This document shows positions 44,246-54,051 of a DNA stretch of 64,000 nucleotides, piece after piece. The position numbers and the translations under genes were made by a program. The notes under the pieces are model-generated. The model was not told the DNA's origin. It made no database searches and was given only the letters and a program-made list of their open reading frames with translations. This DNA comes from an uncultured Clostridia bacterium (GTDB taxonomy: Bacteria > Bacillota > Clostridia > Christensenellales > Borkfalkiaceae): the NCBI GenBank assembly GCA_944367565.1, contig CALVWR010000003.1:62001-126000 (forward strand). Direction: 5' to 3'. How positions within the stretch are numbered: position 1 is the first letter of the stretch; each line of letters begins with the position of its first letter.

Positions 44246-44586
44246 CAGCAAATTTCATAGTTATAATCCGGGACAGTGAATAATATCGGTTAATTTAAAA
44301 TAAAATATATAGTTTAAAGCAAAAAAAGATTAGATTGGAGAAACCACTGGTCCTCTCATCGAACTTAATCGGCAGGCGGGGCAGACAAATTTTCTGCTAC
44401 TTCACAAATGTTTCTTATTTACACTTATATTATATGCAAAAATATAATTTGTCAACTCTATAAAAAACATAATTATAAGCAATTACGGGCGAACGAGCAA
44501 TACGAAAAAAACGAATTGCGGCAACGCTTTGCAAACATTATTCGGTTTGACTATACAAAAGAAAATCATGAAAACCGGTTGGATAA

Positions 44587-44614
44587 TTGACTTGCTTCTA
44601 AAATATGTGATAAT
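44587..44614 (+). promoter_or_regulatory. Candidate promoter of 1139-residue surface protein
   Basis: -35 TTGACT (44587-44592), 16-bp spacer, -10 GATAAT (44609-44614). The gene start is about 260 bases downstream. Confidence 0.45.
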
Positions 44615-44876
44615 ATAGTGGAAACAATTGTGAGGTATAGTGGTTAATCGCGATTTTGTTTTTCAGGATGTAACGGCAAGCGGATAGAAGTACAGAGTTT
44701 TACTTATTAACAGGCGAAAAACTTATACATACACGTCAACATACACGTTTGACTGCAATGTTGAACCGTCAATACAAGAAGAATTTGCGCCGTTTTTGGT
44801 AATTCCAAAAAACCGGAATCCGGATTTACGGCGGGGAAAATTTCCGCGTCGTATGTGACGCATAAGGGGAAAACGA

Positions 44877-47800
44877 TTGAAAAAAGCTGTTTTATGCTTT
44901 GCGGTGGCGCTGTGTTTTGCAACCGTCGCCGCGGCGCCGTTCGACGTGCGGGCGGATGCGCAAAAATCGAATTACGATTATTCGTTGCCGGGGAGCAGTT
45001 CCGTAACGTTGCAGGCGGCGGATATTATCGGAGAAATTTACGGGGAAACGGTTTCCGAAGCGGAAAGGACCGTGCTTTCTTCCTGTGCGGATTTATCGTT
45101 GTCCTATACCGCGCAGGTGCCGGCGGAAAACGTATCGGTTTCGTTTGAAGGAAACAGTCTGACGCTTTCGGCGCGGACGTATTCGTATACGGCGGTCAAC
45201 GGGCGGGAAACGGTATGGACTCCCGTCAAAGCGACGGTAGGGGAGAAAGCGGCGGAATTTACGGACGGCGAAACGGTTGATTTCGGTGAAGTTTTCCGTG
45301 AAGACGGGGAATACGCGGAAGTCGTTTACGGCACTTATGCCGCGCTTGACGCCGAAACGGTCAATGCCGCGGCGAACGCCGCATACCGTGCGGGGGAAGC
45401 GGCGTATGACGAAGTCGTTTCAAAAACGGAAGAATGGGAACGCTCTTATGCCGGATATCTGGAGAAAAAGGAAGCGTATGAAACGTATTTGAGGGAAGCG
45501 GCGCAATATCGGGAGGATTGTGTCGCTTTTGAGGAATATAAAGCGGCGTATGCGCTCTGGCGTGAAAAATACGACGCATATGCGGATTATCTCGTCGCGC
45601 TTGAGGGATACGAAGCGGGCGTCGAAGCATACGAGGAATATCTTGCGGCGATGGATAAGTATGCGCAGGATATGGCGGCGTATCGGGAATATCTCGCCGC
45701 GTACGAGGAATATCGTCAGCAATACGAGATGTATTACGGGCAATACGGGGAGACGATGGAAAAGATCAACCGGCATCTTTCCGCCATGCAGCTTCTGGAC
45801 ACGCCGATGACGGAAATGGCGCGTACCATACGTCTGGCGGTGATGGGGGGAACGGTGACGTCGGTGCTGGAAAACAAGCTGACGATCGTGCGGGTATTCG
45901 GGGTTCCGCTTTCCACCGTCAATATGGCGCAAACGGCGACGGAAAACGTAAGGAAAATCCTTTATGCCTATTTTTCATTGCAGAACGATGCCGATCGGTA
46001 TCTTTATTACACGCTGAATTATGAATTTATCGCGGAAAACATAAAAAATCTGTTTGTTTCGCTCGACGCATTATACGACAATGCAAAGGTGAAGGAGGCG
46101 GTACGGGCAAAGGACAGAGAGGAGCAATATCTGATATTGCTGGCGCAGTTATTCGTCACGGCGCACGCGTTGAACGACGGAGAAATCTGCGATCTTGCCG
46201 GAAACGTATTGACGGAGGAATCGTGGCGCGTCGGCGGCGTACAGAACACGGCGTTGCGTTCGGCGGAAGAAATTCTCGGCGGTTCGTTTTATGAGGATCG
46301 GGACGACGCATATCCCGTAGAGGAGGGCTATCCTGCGGGACTGGTGATTCCCGAGGCGCCCGAACGGAAGGAAGAACCCGTTGCGCCCGATCCGGTGAGG
46401 ATCCCGACGGCGCCGGAGGAAACAAACGATCCGGGGCCGGCGCCCGTGCAAGTGACGGAGCCGACAGAACCGGAAGAGGTCCTGCCGCCGGGGGAAGCGC
46501 CGCAGCCGTATGAACCGGAGGAGAACATCGGGACGTTGGCGCAGCTTTTTCGGGAAGGAAAACTTGCGTTGCGGGAAGAACTGAGCGAAGATTACGCGTT
46601 TTTTCTTACGGCAACGGCAAAGAAGAAGCTGTTTGACGTGGAGTATGTAACGGTCTGGTTTCATTACGGAGCGGAAGCGGAAGGCGTAAACGTAGAGCGC
46701 GGTACATATGCGGGGTATCGCGGAGAAACGCCGGTGAAAGAACCGACGGCGCAGTATTTTTACGAGTTTGTATATTGGAAAGACGAAAACGGTGTAAAAG
46801 CCGATCTGACGAATACGGGTGCGGGGATGCAGGAAGAGGAGATCCACGTTTATCCGGAATTTCGCGAGATCCTGCGCACATACAGTGTGGTCTGGGAGGT
46901 GAACGGGGCGCAGTTGCAGACGGTTTTGCCGTACGGAACGGACGCGGCGCAGTATGCTCCCGCGTCGCCTGCAAAACCGGAAGAAGGCGCATACCGTTAT
47001 CGTTTTATCGGGTGGGACCGTGTTCCCGGGACGGTGACGGGCGACGCGATCTACACGGCGATTTTTGAAAAGAGCCGCGTATTGACGTGGATCGTAGGCG
47101 ATAACGTTTTTACGTGTACGGCATACGACGGCGAAGACGCATCGGCGTATCAACCGTCGGTTGCGAGGGCGGACGAAGAAAACAGTTATTATGTGTTTCT
47201 CGGATGGGACCGTACGCCGGGAACGGTGTCGGGCGACGCGGTATATACCGCGTTGTATCAGAAAAAGTATTTCGTAACTTTTTCCGACGGACGCGGCGCT
47301 GGGGTGCGTTTCGACGGCACGGGGTATATCGTCGATTGCTCCGCAACGTATGACGAGACATTCGATATGGAACAGGTTCTGACGCGCGCCGCGGCGGCAA
47401 CGGGATCCGTGACCGTGATCGGCCGTAACGGCGAAGCGGTGTTTCCCTATTCTTCGGTCAGCGCCATGTGCCGCGACGGGCAGTTTACGCTGTCGCTGCG
47501 CGTCGCCTACGGTGCGGGCGGCGCGTGCGAGATCGTCGCGGGACCGGAGTCGGGCGGATATACGGCGATTGTCACGTGTAACTTAAACGGATACGACGCG
47601 ATCCGCACAAGACTTTGCGCCTTTGACGGCGAAACAAAACAGTATGTCGCCCATGTTCACGAGGACGGACGTGTACGGTTCAGCGCGGTTTCCGGAAAAC
47701 GTTACCGTCTTGCCGCGGAGTTCGCAATCACGCCGCTGCCGTCGAAATATATGACCCTTACGACGGATGTTTCCGGCGCGGCGGCGGGAGAAATCGTCCG

Positions 47801-48296
47801 CGTGACGGCGGGGGACGTCCCCGCGGGGATCCGCTTTGAAAGGATCCGCGTGACGGCGGAAGACGGTGAGGAAATCGCCGTCGAAAACAACGCGTTCGTC
47901 ATGCCGCGATCCGCCGTCGTCGTGGAAGCGCTGTGCTCTCCCGTCGTGTACAGCATCTCCTTTGTTTCCGACGGGCGGGTGGTGGCAAGCGGCACTTACC
48001 GTTACGGCGAAACGCCCTCCGTTCCGCAAAGTCTCATCAAAGCGGAAGACGAAAATTATGCCTATGTCTTCGTCGGATGGGATAAACCTGTCGAGGAATT
48101 TATTACGCAGGACAACGTTTATACCGCGGTCTTTGAAAAAATTCCCGTGGAGAAACCTCCCGAAACCGTTTCCGGAGGGGATGTCCTGTTTATCGTCGTT
48201 GTCAGCGTCCTGTGCGTCGTCGGCGCGGCGGGAATCGCCGCGGCTGCGTACTTTATTTCCCGAAAACTCCGAAAAAACAAAAAAACGCCGAAATAA
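44877..48296 (+). CDS. Large exported surface protein with Tyr-rich stalk
   Basis: 1139 residues. The start is TTG 44877 with AAGGGG upstream. A signal peptide (residues 1-25) leads to a beta-rich domain. A helical stalk follows near residues 190-295, where 22 of about 100 residues are Tyr in a YxxY-like spacing with Glu and Ala. After a further helical domain comes a Pro/Glu-rich linker (about 485-550). Then there are repeat modules resembling InlB B / Listeria-Bacteroides repeats (FIGWDRVPGTVTGDAIYTA, FLGWDRTPGTVSGDAVYTA, FVGWDKPVEEF). A C-terminal membrane helix (about 1102-1125) and a basic tail anchor it; there is no LPXTG motif. It looks like a surface adhesin or sensor. Terminator follows. 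Confidence 0.75.
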   Translation: MKKAVLCFAVALCFATVAAAPFDVRADAQKSNYDYSLPGSSSVTLQAADIIGEIYGETVSEAERTVLSSCADLSLSYTAQVPAENVSVSFEGNSLTLSARTYSYTAVNGRETVWTPVKATVGEKAAEFTDGETVDFGEVFREDGEYAEVVYGTYAALDAETVNAAANAAYRAGEAAYDEVVSKTEEWERSYAGYLEKKEAYETYLREAAQYREDCVAFEEYKAAYALWREKYDAYADYLVALEGYEAGVEAYEEYLAAMDKYAQDMAAYREYLAAYEEYRQQYEMYYGQYGETMEKINRHLSAMQLLDTPMTEMARTIRLAVMGGTVTSVLENKLTIVRVFGVPLSTVNMAQTATENVRKILYAYFSLQNDADRYLYYTLNYEFIAENIKNLFVSLDALYDNAKVKEAVRAKDREEQYLILLAQLFVTAHALNDGEICDLAGNVLTEESWRVGGVQNTALRSAEEILGGSFYEDRDDAYPVEEGYPAGLVIPEAPERKEEPVAPDPVRIPTAPEETNDPGPAPVQVTEPTEPEEVLPPGEAPQPYEPEENIGTLAQLFREGKLALREELSEDYAFFLTATAKKKLFDVEYVTVWFHYGAEAEGVNVERGTYAGYRGETPVKEPTAQYFYEFVYWKDENGVKADLTNTGAGMQEEEIHVYPEFREILRTYSVVWEVNGAQLQTVLPYGTDAAQYAPASPAKPEEGAYRYRFIGWDRVPGTVTGDAIYTAIFEKSRVLTWIVGDNVFTCTAYDGEDASAYQPSVARADEENSYYVFLGWDRTPGTVSGDAVYTALYQKKYFVTFSDGRGAGVRFDGTGYIVDCSATYDETFDMEQVLTRAAAATGSVTVIGRNGEAVFPYSSVSAMCRDGQFTLSLRVAYGAGGACEIVAGPESGGYTAIVTCNLNGYDAIRTRLCAFDGETKQYVAHVHEDGRVRFSAVSGKRYRLAAEFAITPLPSKYMTLTTDVSGAAAGEIVRVTAGDVPAGIRFERIRVTAEDGEEIAVENNAFVMPRSAVVVEALCSPVVYSISFVSDGRVVASGTYRYGETPSVPQSLIKAEDENYAYVFVGWDKPVEEFITQDNVYTAVFEKIPVEKPPETVSGGDVLFIVVVSVLCVVGAAGIAAAAYFISRKLRKNKKTPK

Positions 48297-48312
48297 GAAA
48301 ATTTTCTTTCCG

Positions 48313-48352
48313 AAAAAGCGGGCGCCCGCAGAGATGCGGGCGCCCGCTTTTT
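48313..48352 (+). terminator. Terminator of 1139-residue protein gene
   Basis: 18-bp stem AAAAAGCGGGCGCCCGCA / TGCGGGCGCCCGCTTTTT with a GAGA loop. Confidence 0.9.
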
Positions 48353-48455
48353 CAGGCAAAGATAACCTTTTCGGCGCCGAATGGGGGAAAATGCATCCTT
48401 GCGGCAATCAAAATGCGAGATTTTTGAATTCAAAGCAGAGAATTCCTTTTTATTA

Positions 48456-48484
48456 TTGACAATTTTGTTTTTTTAAATTATAAT
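48456..48484 (+). promoter_or_regulatory. Perfect-consensus SigA promoter of 1558-residue protein
   Basis: -35 TTGACA (48456-48461), 17-bp spacer, -10 TATAAT (48479-48484), all consensus. The leader of about 90 bases holds a TATACgggTATA repeat and ends with AAAGGAGG. Confidence 0.85.
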
Positions 48485-48580
48485 GAACAATATACGGGTA
48501 TATATTGTATACCGAACGGTCGTAAATTTACGGCAAACCGTTTCCCGTGCGCACAGGCAGGGGAACGAAAGGAGGGGAAA

Positions 48581-51500
48581 ATGAAAAGCATCAGAAAACG
48601 CATTTCTCTGTTTGCGGCGATTTCGTTGGTGTGTATGGCGATGATCGGATCGCTTGCGATTTTTTCCGTTTCGCCGAAAGAAAACGTTTCGGCGCAGGGA
48701 GAACCGATTGCCTATTCTGCCGAATGGTATTCCTTGACTTATGACGGAAGCGAAGTGAAGTTTTTGCTCAACGCGGATTACCGCGCTTGGGAAAACCTGA
48801 CCGCAACGCAGATCGACGAACTGATCGGGCGCGCGAAGGAAGTATTTTACGCCGCGGCGGAAGATCAGCTTTTCTATCCCGATGCGGGGACGCAAACCGC
48901 GCTTTTCCGTGCGAACGATGTCGGCGGGATCGATCTCGACGAGATCACCGGGATGAATGTGAGCGGCCTATTGGAGGAATTCTTCAAAGGCGATCGGGCG
49001 AAGATTGAAGAAACCGTATCGCTCGTGCTGGACGGGAGTTACGATAATCTTCTGAAATATGCGTTTGACAAAGTATTGGAGCAGCTGCCTGCGGACTATA
49101 CGGTAAACGACGTGAAGGAAGGTCTTACGGAGATCATCAACACCACGGTGCAGGACAGAATTCCGGAAGAGACGAAAAACGCGCTGAACGAAAAGATCGC
49201 CGAGACCGTCACGGCGGTATCGGAAACGGAAGAACCGTTTACGCTGACCGCGCAGGACGTGCTCAATATGCTCGAAGAAATCACGGCGGACGGCAATGCG
49301 CTTTATTCGGTGGGGGAGAACGGCGCGTCCGTTTCTGCGGAAGGCATCAAGGCCGTGCTGAAGAAGCTGCCCCGTCCTTCCGAGATTGCGAATTACGGTC
49401 CGGAAGATCCGATCGTCGTGAGTTACGACGTGACGGCGGATACTCAGCTGGGGAACATATCCGTCAGGCTGACGCTGGGATTTGAGGGCGACACCGCAAA
49501 TCTGAGAAAGGTGTGCGGATACATTGCCGAAATCATCGACGTATCTTCCGGCGCGGACGGGTATACGGTCCGCATCAACGTGCCGGAAATTTCCGCGGGA
49601 AAACTGCTGCGGCTGACGACGACTGACGTCATTTCCGAAGAAGTGAAGGAATTTGCCTTTGCCGCGACGGACATGACGGCTGCCGAACTCGACGCGTACG
49701 TGCAGGATCTGTCGATCGCGAAGCTGCAATCGCTTCTGAAAGGCGTCGATTATCAGAAAATCGCGTCCGCGCTGACGGATGCGGAGCGGCTTTCCTCGCT
49801 GACGGGCAGGGAAATTACGCAGGAACAGCTCGACCGTCTTTTGGATTACCTTTTGAAACTCGCGCATAAAAACGTCGATGCGGCGCGGGACGATATCGAG
49901 GCGTTTTTAGCGAAATATATCGATCATTTCACGCTTCCCGACGAAGTCGATACGCTGATCAACGCGTATAAGAAAATTCAGGGAAAGATTCCCGAAACCG
50001 TGGAAGGGCTGAAGGAACTGATCGGCAGGGATACGTTCAATCAGAGCATCGCGGGATATATCGACAGGATCGGCGATCATGAAAGTTACGTCGCAACGGC
50101 GAAACGCGCGTTGCAGAAACTGGTCGGCATCCTGCCCGATCGGTTTGCGGAAAAATCGGCGTTCGATCTCATCGGAGAGCAGCGGATCGTCGCTACGGCG
50201 AACGGCGTGGAAGTTTCCTTCAGCAAGATCAACGAGTACATATCGCGGCTGAGTGCCGGTTTGGGTGAAAAACTGCAGCCGCTGTTCGACAAACTGATTT
50301 CTTTTGCGGGAGATGTATCCGTAACGTTCAATCTGGTGGCGGACATTCCGCTTTCGGGCGTTTATAAAGTGACGTTTGTCGCGGATGAAACGGTGCAGGG
50401 GCTTCTGCCTGCGGGCGCAGATGTCTTTGCGTTCGGCGCAAAGGAAGCGGACGGAAAACAGGTCATTGCGTGGGTGGACGAGTACGGCACGGCGTATGAA
50501 ACGATGCCGGAAAGCGACGCGGTGCTTTACCCCGTGACGGGATTCACTGCGACGATGAACAGCGTGGAAAAGACCTATGACGGGTTTGCCGCGAAGCTGG
50601 AAGCCGTGGCGGAAGGCGACGGATATACGTTCGCGTATGCATGGAAGAAGGACGGCGTTGTCTTGCCGAACGTCGATTCGTTTATCGAAGTTACGAATGT
50701 TTCCGACAGCGGCGTTTACGACTGTACGGTCACGGCGACGGGCGAACACGGCGAAACGTATACATACGAACTGACGGCTGAAGTGAAGATCGCGCCGGCG
50801 GTGAACAGCGTGAGCGATCCCGTTACGGACGGATGGACGTACGGTGACGCGGCGGGTGAACCTGCGGCGCAGGCGGCGTTCGGAACCGTGGAGTTCAGGT
50901 ATTTCGATCGGGATGAGCAGGAAATATCGCTTCCGGAAGACGCGGGCGAATATTACGTGCAGGCATATGTCGTTGCGGATCCGAACGGGAATTACACGGC
51001 GGCGAAAAGCGCGCTCGTTGCGTTTACCGTGGCAAAGAGGGAAGTCGATTTCAGCGGCATGGAGTGGAATTATACCGCTCCGTTCGTCTATGACGGAGAG
51101 AAAAAGAGCGTTGCGCTGACGGGGATCCCCGAAATTGCGGGATTGAACGTGACGGCGGGCGGAACGCTGTCCGCGACGGATGCAGGCACATATACGGCGA
51201 CGGTGACGTACAATAGCGCCAACTTCACAGCAAAAGCGGGTACGCTGAAGGGCGATCTCACATGGATCATCGGAAAGGCGGCTAACTCCGTCGCGCTGAC
51301 GGTTGCGGACTGGACGTATGACGGGACGGCGCACAATGCGCAGGCAAGCGCTACGTACGGTACGCCCGTACTGACGTATTACAATGAACTCGACGAAGCT
51401 CTTTCCGGTGCGCCGAAAAACGCGGGAAGTTATACCGTAACGGCGACGGTGGCGGAAACGCAGAATTATGAAGGGGCCGTTGTCACGAGAGAATTTACGG

Positions 51501-53257
51501 TTTCAAAACGCAATCTCGATTTTGAAAATGCGGATTGGAACGCTTATACGTTCACCTATGACGGAGAAGAAAAGACGGTAACGTTCGACGTCGGTTCGGT
51601 GGTGATTGAAAATTTCAGCGGAGAACTCGATTTCGGTTTTGCTTATAAAACGGAAACGGGATATACCCGCAGCGCGACGAATGCGGGCGGTTATCAGGCA
51701 GGGTTCACATACGATATCGCTAACTTTGCCGCGCTGAATCTCGGGCAGAAGGACGATATTTCCTGGTCGATCGAAAAAGCGGTCATCGAGGTGAACGAAA
51801 ACAACGTGACCGTGAGTATCGCGCAGACGGGGGCGCAGGCGACGGCGGAATGCAGCGTGCCGTATAACGGAAAGGAATATACCGTACAGGTCAGCGCGCC
51901 GACGGGGGTGAGCGTGACGATGGGCGGCGAATATCGGATGACGCAAGTCGGACAATATACCGCCACGGCGACATTTACCGCGACGGACAGCGCGAATTAT
52001 GTTCTTTCCGGCGACAGGGAAATGAGCATCGCGTGGGAGATCACGCAATCGACAACGCCGATCGAGCCGGATCGTACGCAGACGGCGCTTGACGGAAAGG
52101 TCAGCGTGAGCGACGCGACGGGAGCGGCGGACGGTTACAATCTTACGGCTTCGGACGTGACGGAGTCGGTGCGCGATACCGATCTGTCCTCCGTATTGGG
52201 AGAAAACGAAACGGGCGCCGTCAAGGCGGCGTACGACATTTATTTTGCTGACGGCGGCACGGAAACCGCGGTCAACGGAAGTTTCACGGTGAAACTGCTG
52301 ATCCCCGAAAAACTTCGTTCTGCGACGGTACGGGTCGTACACATTGCCGACGACAGAACGGTGACGGCGATCGACGCGACGCGGGAAGGAGATTACATGG
52401 TCTTTACCGCGGAACATTTCTCCGTATACGCGATCGTAGAGGTAACGGCGGATACGGCCGGCGGAACGGACTGGTGGATTTATGTTCTGATTGCCGTGAT
52501 CGTGATCATCATCGTGATCGTCATCCTCTTGTTGCTGACGAAGAAGAAAGACGGAGATGACAAAGAGCCCGCTCCCGAAGAACCCGAGGAAACGAAGGAA
52601 GAACCGACGGAAGAACCGGCAAAAGAGGAAGAACCGCAAGGTGAAGAGGTGACGGAAGAACCGGCGCAGGAACCCGAAGAAGAACCGGAAAAAGATTCTG
52701 AAGAAGAATCGGAAGACGGCGAGGCGGAGGAAGATCGCGACGAAGCGGACGAAGTGTCGGTAGCGGCCGATAAGAAAGAAGTATACGATCGCAGCTATTA
52801 TTCCCGTCTTGTGCAGGCGGACGACGAACTGAAGGAGTATTATTACGAGATCAGGAACAAGCTGCTTTCTTACAGGAAAGTAAACAACCGGATCAGCTGG
52901 AATTTCGAATCTTTCAATTACGGCAGAACGAAGTGCGTCAAATTGCGCGTGCGGGGAAAAGCGTTGCTGATGTATATCGCGCTCGATCCGAACGAACTCA
53001 ACGTCAACAAGTATCATCATAAAGACGTATCCGACAAGGCGAAATTCGCGGAAGTTCCCACGCTGATGAAGATCCGCAGTCCGCGCGGCGCGAAATACGC
53101 GCTGGAACTGATCGACATGCTGCTTGCAAACAAGATGGGCGTCGGGTTGAAGAAAGTCCCGCCCGAAGCGATTACCGTCGTGTACGAATCGGACGAAGCG
53201 CTTATCGAAAAGGGATACATCAAGCTGCAGTATACCGATTTCGGATTCGGGAAGTAA
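48581..53257 (+). CDS. Giant membrane-spanning surface protein with cytoplasmic domain
   Basis: 1558 residues. A signal peptide (about 1-38) is followed by a helical N-terminal region (about 60-620). Next come a run of Ig-like and MBG-type modules (about 650-1170) marked by repeated (T/V)YDG starts and AGxYTVTATV ends, and a last beta domain (to about 1290). One membrane helix (about 1298-1320) leads to an acidic Glu/Pro linker (to about 1400) and then a folded cytoplasmic domain (about 1401-1558, beginning YDRSYYSRLVQ). I have seen similar C-terminal domains in other Firmicutes proteins but cannot name the family. The topology would connect an outer binding region to a cytoplasmic module. 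It has a perfect promoter and strong ribosome binding site; codon use matches the genome. Confidence 0.75.
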   Translation: MKSIRKRISLFAAISLVCMAMIGSLAIFSVSPKENVSAQGEPIAYSAEWYSLTYDGSEVKFLLNADYRAWENLTATQIDELIGRAKEVFYAAAEDQLFYPDAGTQTALFRANDVGGIDLDEITGMNVSGLLEEFFKGDRAKIEETVSLVLDGSYDNLLKYAFDKVLEQLPADYTVNDVKEGLTEIINTTVQDRIPEETKNALNEKIAETVTAVSETEEPFTLTAQDVLNMLEEITADGNALYSVGENGASVSAEGIKAVLKKLPRPSEIANYGPEDPIVVSYDVTADTQLGNISVRLTLGFEGDTANLRKVCGYIAEIIDVSSGADGYTVRINVPEISAGKLLRLTTTDVISEEVKEFAFAATDMTAAELDAYVQDLSIAKLQSLLKGVDYQKIASALTDAERLSSLTGREITQEQLDRLLDYLLKLAHKNVDAARDDIEAFLAKYIDHFTLPDEVDTLINAYKKIQGKIPETVEGLKELIGRDTFNQSIAGYIDRIGDHESYVATAKRALQKLVGILPDRFAEKSAFDLIGEQRIVATANGVEVSFSKINEYISRLSAGLGEKLQPLFDKLISFAGDVSVTFNLVADIPLSGVYKVTFVADETVQGLLPAGADVFAFGAKEADGKQVIAWVDEYGTAYETMPESDAVLYPVTGFTATMNSVEKTYDGFAAKLEAVAEGDGYTFAYAWKKDGVVLPNVDSFIEVTNVSDSGVYDCTVTATGEHGETYTYELTAEVKIAPAVNSVSDPVTDGWTYGDAAGEPAAQAAFGTVEFRYFDRDEQEISLPEDAGEYYVQAYVVADPNGNYTAAKSALVAFTVAKREVDFSGMEWNYTAPFVYDGEKKSVALTGIPEIAGLNVTAGGTLSATDAGTYTATVTYNSANFTAKAGTLKGDLTWIIGKAANSVALTVADWTYDGTAHNAQASATYGTPVLTYYNELDEALSGAPKNAGSYTVTATVAETQNYEGAVVTREFTVSKRNLDFENADWNAYTFTYDGEEKTVTFDVGSVVIENFSGELDFGFAYKTETGYTRSATNAGGYQAGFTYDIANFAALNLGQKDDISWSIEKAVIEVNENNVTVSIAQTGAQATAECSVPYNGKEYTVQVSAPTGVSVTMGGEYRMTQVGQYTATATFTATDSANYVLSGDREMSIAWEITQSTTPIEPDRTQTALDGKVSVSDATGAADGYNLTASDVTESVRDTDLSSVLGENETGAVKAAYDIYFADGGTETAVNGSFTVKLLIPEKLRSATVRVVHIADDRTVTAIDATREGDYMVFTAEHFSVYAIVEVTADTAGGTDWWIYVLIAVIVIIIVIVILLLLTKKKDGDDKEPAPEEPEETKEEPTEEPAKEEEPQGEEVTEEPAQEPEEEPEKDSEEESEDGEAEEDRDEADEVSVAADKKEVYDRSYYSRLVQADDELKEYYYEIRNKLLSYRKVNNRISWNFESFNYGRTKCVKLRVRGKALLMYIALDPNELNVNKYHHKDVSDKAKFAEVPTLMKIRSPRGAKYALELIDMLLANKMGVGLKKVPPEAITVVYESDEALIEKGYIKLQYTDFGFGK

Positions 53258-53290
53258 ACGGACGGGAACCTTTGTCCATGATAAAAAGCG

Positions 53291-53320
53291 TCTTGCCCCG
53301 CAAAGCTTTGCGGGGCAAGA
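53291..53320. terminator. Perfect 30-bp palindrome between surface gene and ABC operon
   Basis: TCTTGCCCCGCAAAG and its exact complement back to back (53291-53320), followed by TAATTT. It can fold as a 15-bp hairpin; the weak T-tract suggests partial termination or attenuation before the ABC operon. Confidence 0.55.
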
Positions 53321-53376
53321 TAATTTAAGGCGGAAAATCGTTGCAATCGAGCAAGAAAGACAAGGCGGTCGAAGAA

Positions 53377-54051
53377 ATGATAGAACTGATCAACGTAAAC
53401 AAGATCTACGGAGAGGGCGAAGGCGCGGTACACGCGCTGAAGGACGTAAACATTACCATCGAGGACGGCAAATTCACCGCGGTTCTGGGAAAGAGCGGCA
53501 GCGGAAAATCCACGTTGATGAACATCATCGGGGCGCTCGATTCACCGACTTCCGGAGAAGTTTTTTCCGGCGGAAAGAACCTTACGAAAATGAGCGCGGA
53601 TCAGCTTGCGGATTACCGCAACAAGACGACGGGATTTGTGTTTCAGTCGTTTTATCTCGAGCCGACCTTCACCGTACTTGACAATGTGGCGATGCCGCTG
53701 ATCATCGCGGGGACGGACCGTAAAACGCGGGAAGAAAAGGCGATTGCCATTCTCACGCAGCTGGGATTGGAAGATAAAATTCACAAAAAGGCGAACGAGC
53801 TTTCCGGCGGACAGAAACAGCGCGTATCCATTGCGCGGGCGCTGGTGCACGATCCCGACATCGTGCTGGCGGACGAACCGACGGGCAACCTCGATTCCCA
53901 GAACGGCGCGGAGGTCATGGCGCTGTTAAGGCAGATCTGCGCCATGGGCAAGAGCGTGGTGCTCGTTACGCACAATATGGAAGACGCGAAAAACGCCGAT
54001 AACATCATCGACATCAAGGACGGCGTAGCCGTAATGCGGAAGAAAGCGTGA
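53377..54051 (+). CDS. ABC transporter ATP-binding protein (LolD/MacB type)
   Basis: 224-residue ATPase. Walker A is GKSGSGKST, the signature is LSGGQKQRVSIARAL and Walker B is IVLADEPTG. The start is ATG 53377 (MIELINVNKIYGEG fits the family); TTG 53341 is an alternative with AAGGCGG upstream. Its sequence is of the type that pairs with FtsX permeases. It is followed by two permeases and a lipoprotein in one operon; its TGA overlaps the next ATG. Confidence 0.92.
   Translation: MIELINVNKIYGEGEGAVHALKDVNITIEDGKFTAVLGKSGSGKSTLMNIIGALDSPTSGEVFSGGKNLTKMSADQLADYRNKTTGFVFQSFYLEPTFTVLDNVAMPLIIAGTDRKTREEKAIAILTQLGLEDKIHKKANELSGGQKQRVSIARALVHDPDIVLADEPTGNLDSQNGAEVMALLRQICAMGKSVVLVTHNMEDAKNADNIIDIKDGVAVMRKKA

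Larger units (their letters stand above)
44181..44876. other. AT-rich gene-free stretch after tRNA pair
   Basis: About 700 bases, distinctly AT-rich compared with its surroundings. It includes the direct repeat TTTGGGACTAA near 44222-44245, a TTGACT-16-GATAAT promoter candidate (44587-44614), and a 60-codon ORF (44408-44590) without a ribosome binding site. No intact integrase or other mobile gene is visible. It may be the scar of an integrated element, but there is no direct proof. Confidence 0.4.

Noticed and set aside
44408-44590. 60-codon ORF in the AT-rich stretch
   Set aside because: No ribosome binding site, and chance ORFs are expected in AT-rich DNA.
51503-53020. 505-codon minus-strand ORF over the giant surface gene
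   Set aside because: Arg/Phe/Val-rich mirror of an acidic, Thr/Ala-rich gene; no start signal.
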